Assembly: GCA_036725605.1 (NCBI GenBank)
Contig: DAIMDW010000011.1
Coordinates: forward strand, 84,046-148,045
Direction of reading: 5' to 3'
From: CALBTQ01 sp036725605
GTDB taxonomy: Bacteria > Lernaellota > Lernaellaia > Lernaellales > Lernaellaceae
Length of the DNA: 64,000 nucleotides
Shown here piece after piece: positions 9,658 to 20,900 of this stretch (positions within the stretch are counted from its first letter, which is position 1; the number at the start of each line of letters is the position of its first letter). The notes under the pieces are model-generated. The model was not told the DNA's origin, did not search any database, and saw nothing but the letters and a program-made list of their open reading frames with translations. Position numbers and translations under genes: made by a program.

Positions 9658-12600
9658 ATGGTTCGGAGTAAAACCGCAGCGACCGTTTGTTTATTGATTT
9701 TCTGGCTGCTCATTCCGGTTGTCGTCGCGGCGCAGGACGCGCTGGAGCGGGACGTCGCGTTCGTGTTTTGGCAAACGGAAAGCAGTGATTATCAGGGCCG
9801 GGCGAAATGGCTTTACGAAAAATTCGCCGCGGACGAAGAAAACGCTCTGATGGAATTCGACCTTTGGGAGCGGGATCTTGAATCGCAGCTCTACTATTTG
9901 GGCCCCCGGGCGATTCCGTACATCAAGCGAACGATCGACAGCAATCCCAAGAAACACAGATATTGGGACACGGATTTATTGTACCGACCGGATGGACCGC
10001 CGCCGATGGATAAGAAGCTCTCTTACGCGGATTACACCGAAGAACAATGGGCCGCGCTTTTTCCGTTGAGCGACGAACAATTGCGTTCGCTCGCCGAGAA
10101 AATGATGAAAAATTCCATAAGGCAAATCGACCAACCGATCTTGTTCAAAACCTACGGCGAACAGCTTTCCAATTACCTAATCGACTCGCTGAAAGATAGC
10201 GGGAAAGCCAAGGCCGTCTTCGAGCGGCAAATGGAGTATGCCCGGCCGTATTTGTCGGCGGCGCTGGATCACCCGGAGCCTCGCTGCCGTTTCTGGGCGG
10301 CGGTTTTGTTGACCGAGGCGGGCGACACTGCGGAAAAATTGACGCCGGCGCTCTTGTGGGGTTTGGAGCACGGCTATTGGTATGAGGCGGGCGAGTGCCT
10401 GGCGACGCTCAAGCGCGGCAGCCGGGAAGCGGTGCGTATTATCCAGCCGTGGCTGCGGGACGACCGCTTTGGTAAGCGGACCAGTGCATTGGAGCTGCTG
10501 GCGAAAGTCGCTCCGGGCGAGAAGGAAACGCTGGCGGCCATCGATGAAGGATTGGCCTCCTGGGACAATAACATGTACATCGCCGCGATTCGCGCGATCG
10601 GATTTCAGGGCCGGAAGGGAAAGCGCTACGTTCCGCTGCTGCTCGATATCTTTCAAAACGGGAACCATGACGCCTCCGGAAACGCGTTACGGGCTCTGGG
10701 TGAATTGGGTCCGGTGGCGCGAGCGGCCAAGCCGACGTTACTCAAGTTGAAAGGCAATTATTGGGATTTTCGGTTCAGGTACGTTTCTCTCGAGGACCGA
10801 CGCAAGGACGGTCAATTGCCGATCGACAAAGACATCTTCATTGCGTTGGGGAAAATCGATCGGAAGGACAAGAATTGGCATAAAGAGTTCACCGAATATC
10901 TTTTCCACATTATCGACACAAACGAGAGGGGCGACATTTACTACGATGTTTTGGGGTTCTCCCTGCCGGATGAATATTATCTGAATCTGGCCGACAAATT
11001 GCTCGCCGGCGATTCGCCGGTGGATAAAATGCGCGCCGTCTGTATCTATAAAAGTTTTTCGGACGAAGCCAATGTGAAAAAAATGATTTCGCTGTTTTAC
11101 GACAGCCCGCAACTGGATCAGACCGCTATCGTCGAGGCCATCGTCACCTTCCAGGAAAAGGCGATACCCTTTGTCGAACCGCTGTTGCAGGACGACAAAC
11201 GGCACGTTCGCCTGGCGGCGGTCCGTGTGCTGGGCGGATTGAACAAAAAGCCGTTGGCCCAACTGCGCGCGGCCGTACGCAATGACGACGAACGAGTGCG
11301 CTCGGAAGCCTGGCGGGTGCTCTTGGATTATAAAACCAAAAACGATCAATTAATAACCGACATCCTGCGGGCGTTGCAGGATTCGAGCGAAGATGTCCGC
11401 GCGTTGGCGATCGACGCCATGGCTTTTCCGCACCATAAGGAGTTCGTTCCTCTTTTGGTGACGGCGTTGGACGATCCGAGCGCCAAGGTGCGCGCTCATG
11501 CGGTGCGGCGCTTGGGATATTTCGGTCTGCAAGCCAAAGAAAACGCGCCGCGAGTGCTCGAATTCTTAAACGATCCGGACAAAAAAATCGCGAAGAACGC
11601 CAAACTTGCTTTCACCCGCTTCGGACCGTCGGCACTGCCGTTGTTGCACCCGGATTTGTCCGATTTTTCCAATCCCCGACGGCAACGAGTCGCGCTGGAA
11701 ATCGTGTTCCAAAACGCTCCGTTCGCCGGCGAGGAATTTCCTTATGTGCTTGGTCTGGCCAAACAGGGCGATAAAAATCTGCGCCGGGCCGCGATGCAGT
11801 GTTTGTTTCTCATGGCGCCGGCGCCGGCGGAATCCGCGCCGCGGTTGATCGAACTGTTGTCGGCGGACGACCCGTTGATTCGTCTGGCCGCCATGTCGTT
11901 GCTGAGTGAAATCAAACCGGCCGATCGTGCGCTGCAAAACGTTTTCCGTCAGGCGCTTCAGGATCCGAAACTGGAGATGCGTCTGCTGGCCACGGCGGGG
12001 CTGATCGAAAACGGCAAGGACGTCAAACAAGGGCGGCAACGGTTTTTGGCGGCATTGACCGGCAAGAGCAAAAGTGAGCGCAAAGCGGCCGCCCGGATCG
12101 TCGCCGCTCTCGGCGCGGACGCGGCCTTTGCCGTGCCGGCGTTGATCGAGATGGCCAAGGAATCTGTTTTCGACCGGGTTGCGGAAAAAGCGTTGATCGC
12201 GATCGGTTCGGCGGCGACTCCGCAGATACTGACCGTTTTCCAAGGCGATGACTACAGCGCCAAACGGATTGCGACCGTGGTATGCGAAGACATGGACACC
12301 ATCGATCCGCGACTCGTGCCGTTTTTGATCGAAATGCTCAAAGACAAACGTTGGGCGAACCACAATGCGGCCCGAGCCTTGGCCAAAGTCGACCCCGCCA
12401 CGCCCGGGTTGATCGCCGCCTTGGGCCGGGAATTGCAGGACGAAGACGATGACTGGGAACTGGGGGAGATGCTCGTCAAAATGAGCCCCCAAGGATTGGC
12501 GGAGGTTCTCGATCACAACTTCTCGGTCCGATTGGCCCACTCCGGCATCGAGGATGTCCTGGATGAAAGATACTATTCGGTGCTGATGCAAAAGCTGGAC

Positions 12601-13689
12601 ACGGATGATGAGAAAAAACTGGAAATAATTAGACTGATGATCAACGACATATACCGGAAGGAAGAAATACCGTTTGCCTCGACGTATATCAACGGCACGC
12701 CCAGGCAACGGCGCGCCTTATGCCGGTTGGCCAAAGAGGATCGTTACCTGTCCGGTATGAAAGTCGATGATCTGTACCCGATGCTTGACAACCCGATCCT
12801 GGAGGAACGACTGGCCGCGGCAAACATGATTTTATTGATCAAAAACGGCGACCGGCGAGCGCAACAAACGTTGCTCTCCTTGGTCCAGGGTGCGGATCGA
12901 CGGGAACGGCTGGCGGCCTGTCAAACGATTGCGGATCTGGAAAAAATCGATAATTCGTTGATCGGTGCATTGGAGGATCTTTTCAGCGACGACGCCGATC
13001 CCGAAGTAAGCGACGCGGCGTTGAGAGCGCTGACGAGCGTGGGCAACTACGATAGCTTCTCGCTCAAGGTGTATAGCGAACGGTTGGTTCTGGCGCTGTT
13101 GGCAAAGGCCAAAAACGGGGCCGGCGATACCGAACTGGCCGCCAAGGTGTTCAACGAAATGCAGCCGGCAGCGTTTCCCTATCTAGTGGCGGAATTGCGT
13201 ACGGCCGATCCGGCGCAGCGCGATCGTCTGCTGCTCCTGGCCAGTCCGAGGAATCGGCTGGACGGTCGTTACCTGCCGTTGATAACGAAAACGATGGGCG
13301 ACAAAAACAAGGCCGTTCGCCTGGCCGCGATCCGCATGATGGGACGCGTCAATATGGATTCCGCCGATGCGACGCTCATGTCGTTGCTGGCGGATAAGGA
13401 CGCGGACGTTCAGACCTCGGCCGTTTTCGCTCTGCGGTCCCATGGCGATGGCCTGCTTTGGGAAAAAGAACTCCTGGGCAAAATGGCGGATAACAATGTT
13501 CAGGTGCGCCTCAATGTGATTCGCGTGTATCGCGAATATATCGCCGGCGCGAAGGAAGTTCCGCATGCCTTTCAGGAAAGATTGCTGGCCGCATTGCAGC
13601 GGGCCGCGCAGGACGATAACGCCGACGTACGCGCCGCCGCGCAGGAGGCGCTGAAGCTGCTCGACGGCAAGACCACTTATGATGAATAG
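9658..13689 (+). CDS. Giant secreted HEAT-repeat protein, copy 2 of 4
   Basis: This is a 1343-residue protein starting 57 bases after copy 1, with the same GGGAGTG ribosome site. The signal peptide ends V-V-V-A-A-Q, and the mature chain begins with the shared motif L-E-R-D-V-A-F-V-F-W-Q. It then consists of HEAT repeats to the end, with the common C-terminal block D-D-N-A-D-V-R-A-A-A-Q-E-A-L-K-L-L. Similarity to copies 3 and 4 is strong in the middle and C-terminal thirds, for example H-K-E-F-V-P-L-L-V-T-A-L-D-D near residue 600. It is weak over the first about 150 residues. Function is unknown; an exported protein-binding solenoid is the inference. The short gaps suggest the four genes may be co-transcribed. 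Confidence 0.88.
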   Translation: MVRSKTAATVCLLIFWLLIPVVVAAQDALERDVAFVFWQTESSDYQGRAKWLYEKFAADEENALMEFDLWERDLESQLYYLGPRAIPYIKRTIDSNPKKHRYWDTDLLYRPDGPPPMDKKLSYADYTEEQWAALFPLSDEQLRSLAEKMMKNSIRQIDQPILFKTYGEQLSNYLIDSLKDSGKAKAVFERQMEYARPYLSAALDHPEPRCRFWAAVLLTEAGDTAEKLTPALLWGLEHGYWYEAGECLATLKRGSREAVRIIQPWLRDDRFGKRTSALELLAKVAPGEKETLAAIDEGLASWDNNMYIAAIRAIGFQGRKGKRYVPLLLDIFQNGNHDASGNALRALGELGPVARAAKPTLLKLKGNYWDFRFRYVSLEDRRKDGQLPIDKDIFIALGKIDRKDKNWHKEFTEYLFHIIDTNERGDIYYDVLGFSLPDEYYLNLADKLLAGDSPVDKMRAVCIYKSFSDEANVKKMISLFYDSPQLDQTAIVEAIVTFQEKAIPFVEPLLQDDKRHVRLAAVRVLGGLNKKPLAQLRAAVRNDDERVRSEAWRVLLDYKTKNDQLITDILRALQDSSEDVRALAIDAMAFPHHKEFVPLLVTALDDPSAKVRAHAVRRLGYFGLQAKENAPRVLEFLNDPDKKIAKNAKLAFTRFGPSALPLLHPDLSDFSNPRRQRVALEIVFQNAPFAGEEFPYVLGLAKQGDKNLRRAAMQCLFLMAPAPAESAPRLIELLSADDPLIRLAAMSLLSEIKPADRALQNVFRQALQDPKLEMRLLATAGLIENGKDVKQGRQRFLAALTGKSKSERKAAARIVAALGADAAFAVPALIEMAKESVFDRVAEKALIAIGSAATPQILTVFQGDDYSAKRIATVVCEDMDTIDPRLVPFLIEMLKDKRWANHNAARALAKVDPATPGLIAALGRELQDEDDDWELGEMLVKMSPQGLAEVLDHNFSVRLAHSGIEDVLDERYYSVLMQKLDTDDEKKLEIIRLMINDIYRKEEIPFASTYINGTPRQRRALCRLAKEDRYLSGMKVDDLYPMLDNPILEERLAAANMILLIKNGDRRAQQTLLSLVQGADRRERLAACQTIADLEKIDNSLIGALEDLFSDDADPEVSDAALRALTSVGNYDSFSLKVYSERLVLALLAKAKNGAGDTELAAKVFNEMQPAAFPYLVAELRTADPAQRDRLLLLASPRNRLDGRYLPLITKTMGDKNKAVRLAAIRMMGRVNMDSADATLMSLLADKDADVQTSAVFALRSHGDGLLWEKELLGKMADNNVQVRLNVIRVYREYIAGAKEVPHAFQERLLAALQRAAQDDNADVRAAAQEALKLLDGKTTYDE

Positions 13690-13758
13690 ATAACGGATTG
13701 AACGCGCGATCGATCGTTGCGCGAATGAATTGTTGAAAGAATTTATAGGAGGCGGACC

Positions 13759-16700
13759 ATGCGCCAAAACGTATTCATTGTTGTCTTTTTAACGTTTTCA
13801 CTGTTGCTGATTTGCGTGCCGTCTTTCGCCGCGGCGCAAAGCGAGCTGGAAGAGGAAGTCGACTATCTGCTTTGGCAAATCGAAGATAACGACGGTATCG
13901 GTCCCTTGCGGTATTGGGTTTATCGAAACATCCCCAGAGACTTCGATGAATTGATGGGTGGTAGCAATGCCATTAGAGAAGACTTGTACAGCGAACTGAA
14001 ATACCTGGGTCCCGAGGCTGTGCCGCTGATAAAAAAGGTATTGGCGACCAAAAGCAAGCAAATGCAAGAGAAGATGGCCGAGCGGTTTTGGTTTTGGCGG
14101 GACTTGTTCCCTAGAGAGGCAAATCCCGACGATAAAACTCCGCCCAGAATGAGAAACCTGTATCCATACTACCTGTCCATAAAGGAAGTAACCGCGTTGT
14201 TTCCTTTGAGCGATGAGGAACTGTACTACGTCATCGGAGAAATAAATCCACACAAAATGGACGCCGAATATTATTCGATATTGTTCACGGAGTACGGTTC
14301 CAAACTGATTCCCTATCTGTTCGAAAATATGAAAGTAAAGTCCTGGGCCGATGATATTCTCCTCGCGCAAATACAATATGCGCGGCCGTATTTGCAGGAG
14401 AGATTGAATGATCCCAATCCCGAGTACCGTTATCGGGCCGCGTATATTTTGATCGAAGCGGGCGAAGGAACGGCGGAAATGACGCCGCTCGTCTTGTGGG
14501 GTCTGGAGCATCTCGATTGGTATGAGAAAGACAGTGCGGTTGGATGTCTGGCCACCTTGAAGGCCGGCGGCAAGGAGGCGAAGAAGATTATCCTGCCCTG
14601 GCTGCAGGATGATGTATATCATCGTCGTCATGAGGCGTTGAAATGGCTGGCGCAAATGGCTCCCGGCGACAAGGAAACGCTGGCGGCCATCGACGAGGGG
14701 CTGGCTTCCTGGGATCAATATCTAACCGATGCCGCCATAACCGCGATCGGGTATCAGGGGAAAAAAGCGAAACGCTACATGCCCCTGTTGATCGAGTTGT
14801 TGCAAACCAGCGGCTACACTACGTTTGAAAATTTGTTGCGAACTTTGCAAAAACTGGGTCCGGTGGCCCGCGACGCCAAACCGGTGTTGCTGAAACTGAA
14901 AGGCGATTACTGGGGAACGGAACACGATTCGGTTTCCCTCGATGTACGCCGCCAGGGCGGCCGCGCGCCAATCGATAAAAAGATACTTTTGACACTGTAC
15001 AAGATCGATCCGAACGACAAGGAATGGCACCGGGAGTACGAAAAATATTGCCTTTCCGTCTTCGAAAAACATGTGCGGGATCGCGGGGACTTTTATAAAG
15101 AGATGTTCTTCATGCCGCCGGAGTATTACCTTGCTCTGGCCGACAGATTGGTCCAAAGCGATTCGTTGAAGGACAAAATTTGCGCCGTGCATATTTATCA
15201 TTCATTCCCCAGCGAAGCCGGCGCAAAAAAACTCATCTTGTTGTTGACTGATTGTCCGCAGTTGAAGTCGAACATCATTACCTACGCCTTGTGGCAAAAC
15301 CAGGAAATGGTGGTTCCCCTGGTCGAGCCGTTGTTGCAACACGAGCAACAGCGGGTTCGCCTGGCGGCGGTGGAAGTTTTGGGAAACATCAAGAAAGAGC
15401 CGCTGGACGTGTTGCTCGCCGCCAGCCGGAACGACGATCCGCTGGTGCGTAGAAGAGCGTGGTATGAGCTTCTCAGTAGCCACCCTTCTCGGGATTTGTC
15501 GGCTGAGGTGGTGCGCGGCTTGCAAGATCCGGACATAAACGTCAGATCGATGATCATGAGCGAGGTCGAGTTCCCCTTCCATAAAGAAACCATTCCCGCG
15601 CTGGTGGAGGCGTTGGACGAGGAAAATTTCGCCATGCGCGCCATCGCGGCATTTCGGTTGGGCTTTTTTGGCGTGCATGCCAAAGCGGCCGCGCCGCAAA
15701 TCCACGCAATGTTTAATGATAAAGATAAACGAGTCGTTCAGGCGGCCGTGGACGCTTTTTCCCGGCTTGGGCCTTCGACCTTGTCGTTGTTGCACGAGGA
15801 TCTAGCCGATTTTTCCGATCCCGAGCGTCAGCTAAGGGCGATGAAAATCGTCAGCCGTAACGCCCCGTACGCCGGCAAGGAATTTCCCCTGGTGGCGCAA
15901 ATCGCGCAACGCGGAACTTTCAAAATGCGACGGAAGGCCCTGCGATGTTTGTTATGCATCGAGCCGATGTCCGCCGATGGCGTGCCGGCGGCGATCGAAT
16001 TGTTGCAGGTGGACGACCTGCTGATTCGCGTGGCGGCCATGGCGATGCTGAGCGAGGTCAAGCCGGCGGACAAAAAGCTGTTGACCGTTTTCCGCCGGTC
16101 GCTCAAGGATCCGTGTTTGGAGATCCGCCTGTTGGCCGCCACGGCCTTGCTCAACAACGGGAAGGATATCCAACAAAGCCGAAAACTGATTCTGACGACG
16201 CTGAACGGCGGACAAATGAAGGAAGCCGAATTCGCTATCAGGATGCTCCGTTTCCTCGGTCCCGATGCGGAGTTCGCGGCGCCGGCGCTGGTGGAACTGG
16301 CCAAAAATGGGCAGGACGTCGAGGATGCGCTGATCGCGATCGGCCCGGCGGTCGTGCCGCACACGCTTGCTCTATGGCAAGGCGATAATGCCGAAACACG
16401 GAAGACGGCCCTGGTCGTGTGGAAGACGCTGGATACGCTGGACGCGCGCATCGTGCCGCTGTTGCTCGAGGCGGTGAAAGAGAATAAGGCCGAAAAGGAG
16501 CCGGCCATGGAGCTTCTGGCTAAGGCCGACCCCGCGACGCCCGGATTGATCGCGGCGTTGGGAAAGGAACTGAACAAAGAAAAAAGCGATTGGGATTTGT
16601 GCGAGCTGCTGTTTAAATTGGGCCCCCAGGGGATGGAGACGCTGATCGATCACGATATCTCCGTGGAGGATATGACGTGGGAGTTAAAAGATATCCAGTA

Positions 16701-17829
16701 TGATAAATACTATCAGCCGCTGCTTGACCGCCTGGATACGGACGACGAGGAAAAGCTGAAAGTCGTCTTTGGTTTTATCAGAATAATGCCCGACGATTTC
16801 GGCTCTCTGCTGCGCAAGACCTTTTATCAGGGAACGCCGAAACAACGCCGCGCCGTGGTCATGTATTGCGATTCGGGCCCGAACTTGTTTTATCATCGCG
16901 TGGACGAATTGCGCCCGTTGCTCGGCGATCCCTCCTTCGAAACGCGGGTGATGGCGATGAGTTTGATTTTGCAGGCCGATCACGACGATCCCGCGGCCGG
17001 GAAAATGCTGCTGTCCTTGTTGAAGGGCTCCGATCGACAGCAGATGATCCGGGCCTGCCGTGAAATGGCGAGAATCGGTTCCCTGCCGGATTCGTTTGCC
17101 GAAGCGGCGCTGGAAATATTTGTCAACAACGACGATCCGGAAATCAGCGCGGCGGCGTTGGCTGCCCTGTGCATTGATGGCGGGAGATCCTATGTCCGTC
17201 TTCGGGAAGAAAGCGAACGTATCAGCCGGGCGTTGTTGGCGAAGATCAAAAACGGAATCCTGACCGGCTCACCGGCCGAGGAGAGGTTTAAAGAAATGCT
17301 GCCGGAGGCGTTCCCGGCTTTTCTTGCCGAGCTACGCACGGCCGACAAAACGCAACGCGATCGACTGTTGCCGTTGGCGAAATGCGAAAGCTATCTGGAC
17401 TCTCATTACCTTCCTCGTTTGCGGGAACTTACCCGCGATAAAAATGAAGCCGTCCGCCTGGCCGCGATCCGTATGATGGGAAGTACTCATTGGGAATTTG
17501 TGAAGCCGACGCTGCTGCCGTTCCTCACGGACAAAAACGCGGACGTTCAAGCTTCCGTGATCTTCGCCCTGGACAACCACAAGAGTGAGCTGATCCGCGA
17601 TGAGGAATGTCGGGGCAAACTGACGGATGAAAATCCGACCGTGCGCCTGAACATGCTGCGCATTTATTCCCATATCCTCGCCAAATGGAAAGATTCCCTA
17701 TGGGAAGAGGAGCATCAAAAACTGACCGCAGCGCTGCAACCGCTGACGCAGGACGCAAACGCCGACGTGCGCGCCGCCGCGCAGGAGGCGCTGAAGCTGC
17801 TCAGCACCATAGAAATCTATAAGAGATAG
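13759..17829 (+). CDS. Giant secreted HEAT-repeat protein, copy 3 of 4
   Basis: This is a 1356-residue protein with a strong ribosome site (AGGAGGCGGACC before the ATG). The signal peptide ends S-F-A-A-A-Q and the mature start S-E-L-E-E-E-V-D-Y-L-L-W-Q is shared with copy 4. The remainder is HEAT repeats, ending D-A-N-A-D-V-R-A-A-A-Q-E-A-L-K-L-L. This gene and copy 4 are the closest pair. Their leader, ribosome site and signal peptide are almost identical, and so are long internal stretches such as around 16020-16200 against 20160-20340. Residues about 40-190 differ strongly. There is no membrane anchor or catalytic motif. Confidence 0.88.
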   Translation: MRQNVFIVVFLTFSLLLICVPSFAAAQSELEEEVDYLLWQIEDNDGIGPLRYWVYRNIPRDFDELMGGSNAIREDLYSELKYLGPEAVPLIKKVLATKSKQMQEKMAERFWFWRDLFPREANPDDKTPPRMRNLYPYYLSIKEVTALFPLSDEELYYVIGEINPHKMDAEYYSILFTEYGSKLIPYLFENMKVKSWADDILLAQIQYARPYLQERLNDPNPEYRYRAAYILIEAGEGTAEMTPLVLWGLEHLDWYEKDSAVGCLATLKAGGKEAKKIILPWLQDDVYHRRHEALKWLAQMAPGDKETLAAIDEGLASWDQYLTDAAITAIGYQGKKAKRYMPLLIELLQTSGYTTFENLLRTLQKLGPVARDAKPVLLKLKGDYWGTEHDSVSLDVRRQGGRAPIDKKILLTLYKIDPNDKEWHREYEKYCLSVFEKHVRDRGDFYKEMFFMPPEYYLALADRLVQSDSLKDKICAVHIYHSFPSEAGAKKLILLLTDCPQLKSNIITYALWQNQEMVVPLVEPLLQHEQQRVRLAAVEVLGNIKKEPLDVLLAASRNDDPLVRRRAWYELLSSHPSRDLSAEVVRGLQDPDINVRSMIMSEVEFPFHKETIPALVEALDEENFAMRAIAAFRLGFFGVHAKAAAPQIHAMFNDKDKRVVQAAVDAFSRLGPSTLSLLHEDLADFSDPERQLRAMKIVSRNAPYAGKEFPLVAQIAQRGTFKMRRKALRCLLCIEPMSADGVPAAIELLQVDDLLIRVAAMAMLSEVKPADKKLLTVFRRSLKDPCLEIRLLAATALLNNGKDIQQSRKLILTTLNGGQMKEAEFAIRMLRFLGPDAEFAAPALVELAKNGQDVEDALIAIGPAVVPHTLALWQGDNAETRKTALVVWKTLDTLDARIVPLLLEAVKENKAEKEPAMELLAKADPATPGLIAALGKELNKEKSDWDLCELLFKLGPQGMETLIDHDISVEDMTWELKDIQYDKYYQPLLDRLDTDDEEKLKVVFGFIRIMPDDFGSLLRKTFYQGTPKQRRAVVMYCDSGPNLFYHRVDELRPLLGDPSFETRVMAMSLILQADHDDPAAGKMLLSLLKGSDRQQMIRACREMARIGSLPDSFAEAALEIFVNNDDPEISAAALAALCIDGGRSYVRLREESERISRALLAKIKNGILTGSPAEERFKEMLPEAFPAFLAELRTADKTQRDRLLPLAKCESYLDSHYLPRLRELTRDKNEAVRLAAIRMMGSTHWEFVKPTLLPFLTDKNADVQASVIFALDNHKSELIRDEECRGKLTDENPTVRLNMLRIYSHILAKWKDSLWEEEHQKLTAALQPLTQDANADVRAAAQEALKLLSTIEIYKR

Positions 17830-17913
17830 CGAATTGAACGCATCGCCGATTACCCGCCGGACGATCGGGATGTTTGGTGAACCAAAATTGAGGGAATTGA
17901 TAGGAGGCGGACC

Positions 17914-20900
17914 ATGCGCCGGAACGCAGTCATTGTTGGTTTTTTAACGTTTTCATTGTTGCTGATTTGCGTGCCGTCCTTCGTCGCGGCGCAAAGCGAG
18001 TTGGAAGAGGACGTTGCCTATCTGCTTTGGCAATCAAGCAACCATGGGCGAATCGAGACAGATCGAGATGTCCTGCGCAATTGGCTTTCGTGGAACATCG
18101 AAGGGAACGTCGATGACGAATTGGATGAGCATAACTCGATCAGAGAGGAAGTGGGTGACGAACTTCTCTATCTTGGCCCCGATGCGTTTCTGATAATCAA
18201 ACAGAAATTTCATATGGATGATGACCTTTTTTCCGAGTTGTACGGAGATGTCATGGCGCGCTTGAACGGTACGCCGCCGGAAGACGAAGCGGCGGACGAC
18301 GAGCAAGCGAAAAGAAAGGAGATCCTTTCCAGATTCCCGATTTCATCCAAGGTTTTTCCGGCCATGTTTCCCTTGAGCGACGAGGAACTGCGTTTGGTCG
18401 CGGATAATATCAATCCCTATCAAGATGATGATAATGATTATTCGATATTGTTTGAGACGTATGGTCCACAGTTGATTCCGCTTTTGTTCGAAAAGAACAG
18501 TCAACTTCTCGAGGCGTTCATTGTATACGCGCGACCGTATTTGCGGCAGGCGATGAAAGACGCCGATCCTGAGCGCCGTTTTCGGGCCGCCACCATTCTG
18601 GTCAAAGCGGGCGACAAATCGTCGGACATGACGCCGATTTTCTTGTGGGCGTTGGAGAATCTCAATTGGTATTATAAAGAAAAGGCGGCCGATTGCCTGA
18701 GATCGTTGAAACGCGGCGGCAAGCAAGCGATAAAAATCATTCAACCCTGGATGAATGACGACCCTTTTCGCCAAAATAATTTTGCCTTGACCTTGTTGGC
18801 CAAAGCCGCCCCCGGCGAAAAGGCGACGTTGGCGGCCATCGACGAGGGGCTGGTTTCCTGGAATCAGAGTCTGTTTTTCGCGGCAATTAAGGCGATCGGA
18901 TATCAGGGGAAAAAAGCCAAACGCTACCTGCCCCAATTGATGGAAATTATACAAACAAATAATACGAGCGCATTCTGGGCGGCTTTGGAGGCCATGCAGG
19001 AATTGGGTCCGTTGGGCCGGGAAGCCATTCCGGTGTTGATGAACCTGAAAGGTAATTTCATACCGAAAGGGTATGAATCGGTTTCCCTGGAGGATCGACG
19101 CAACGGCGGTAATCTGCCGTACGATTGGCGTATCTTTTCCGCGATCAATAAAATCGATCCGGAGAACGAGGCATGGCACAAAGAGTACGCCGATATTTGC
19201 CGTACCGTCTTGAAAAGGTCCGTAAAGGGCGATTTGGGATTCAAATCTGAAATCTTCTTTATGCCGCGGGAATATTACTTGGAATTGGCCGACAAACTGG
19301 TTGCCGGCGATTCTTTGGATGACAAACTTAGCGCCGTCAACATCTATCGTAGTTACTCCAGCGAAGCCGGTACGGCAAAATTGATCTCCCTGCTGATCGA
19401 CTGTCCGAAATTGGATGCGGACCACATTGTGAGTGCTTTATGGGAACGCAAGGATAAGATTGTCCCCTTGATCGTGCCGTTGTTGGATCACGAACAACCG
19501 CGGGTTCGCTTGGCGGCGGTCAAGGTCTTGAATAACCTCCGTAACAAACCGGTGGATGCCCTGATAAAAGCCAGCCGCGACGTTGATTACCGAGTGCGCA
19601 TAATGGCCTGGTCCGGGCTTTTTCGCATGGACTCTCTTGATCCAAAATTTTCGGCGGATGTGGTGCGCGCTTTGCGGGATCCGAACAAAAACGTCAGCGC
19701 GTTCGTCATGAGCAAAGTCAAATTTCCCTTCCACAAGGAAGCCGTTCCCATTCTGACCGAAGCGCTGGCGGACGAAGACGAAGCAGTGCGCGCCATCGCC
19801 GCCTGGCGGTTGGGCTATTTCGGCGTGCATGCCAAAGCGGCCGCGCCGCAAGTCCATGCTTTGTTCGATGAGACGGATGAAAGAGTCGTTAAGGCGGCGG
19901 TGGATGCCTTTTCCCGGTTTGGACCCTCGACTTTGCCGTTGCTGCGCGAGGATCTGGCCGCTTCATCCGATCCCGATCGCCAACGATTGGCGCTGGAAAT
20001 CATTTACCGAAATGCCCCGTTCGCCGGCAAGGAATTTCCCTATGTGGCGCAAATCGTTCGGCACGGCACGTTCAATATTCGCCGGCTGGCCATGCTTTGC
20101 TTATTGAACATAACGCCGATGCCCACGGATAGCGTACCGCAGGTGGTGGAATTGTTGCAGGTCGACGACCTGCTGATTCGCCTCGCGGCCATGGCGATGC
20201 TGCGTGAGGTGAAATCGGCGGATAAAAAGCTGCTGAGCGTCTTCCGCCGGTCGCTTAAGGATAAGTGTCTGGAGATCCGCCTGTTGGCCGCCACGGCTCT
20301 GCTCAAAAACGGGAAGGATATCCCACAAAGCCGAAAACTGATTCTGGCGACGCTGACCGGCGGGCAGAAGAAAGATGCCGGATTCGTCGCTCTGGCGCTC
20401 TGTTCCCTCGGGCCCGACGCGGAGTTTGCGGCGCCGACGCTGGTGGAACTGGCGAAAAATATAGAAAACGTCGAGTATCCGTTGGTCGCGATCGGTCCGG
20501 CGGTCGTGCCGTATACGCTTTCCCTGTGGAAGAACGGCAATGCCGTGGACCACGAAATTGCATTAACCGTCTGGTCGAATCTGGATGAGGTGGACGACCG
20601 GATCGTGCCGTTGTTGCTGGAAGCGCTCAGAGAGGATGAGGAAAAACGGAAACAGGCTGTCGCGATCCTGGCCAAGGTCGATCCCGAAACGCCCGGGTTG
20701 ATCGCCGCGTTGGGAAACGAATTGGACGAAAACAAATCGAACGGAGGGCTTACGGAACTATTGTTTAAAAGCGGCCCCGACGGTCTGGCGGAACTCATCG
20801 ATCACAATGAAACCTATTATTTTCATGCGTACGAAGTGGAGGATATTATTAATGAAAAATACTATAAAGTGTTGGTCGACAAAATGGATACGGATGACGA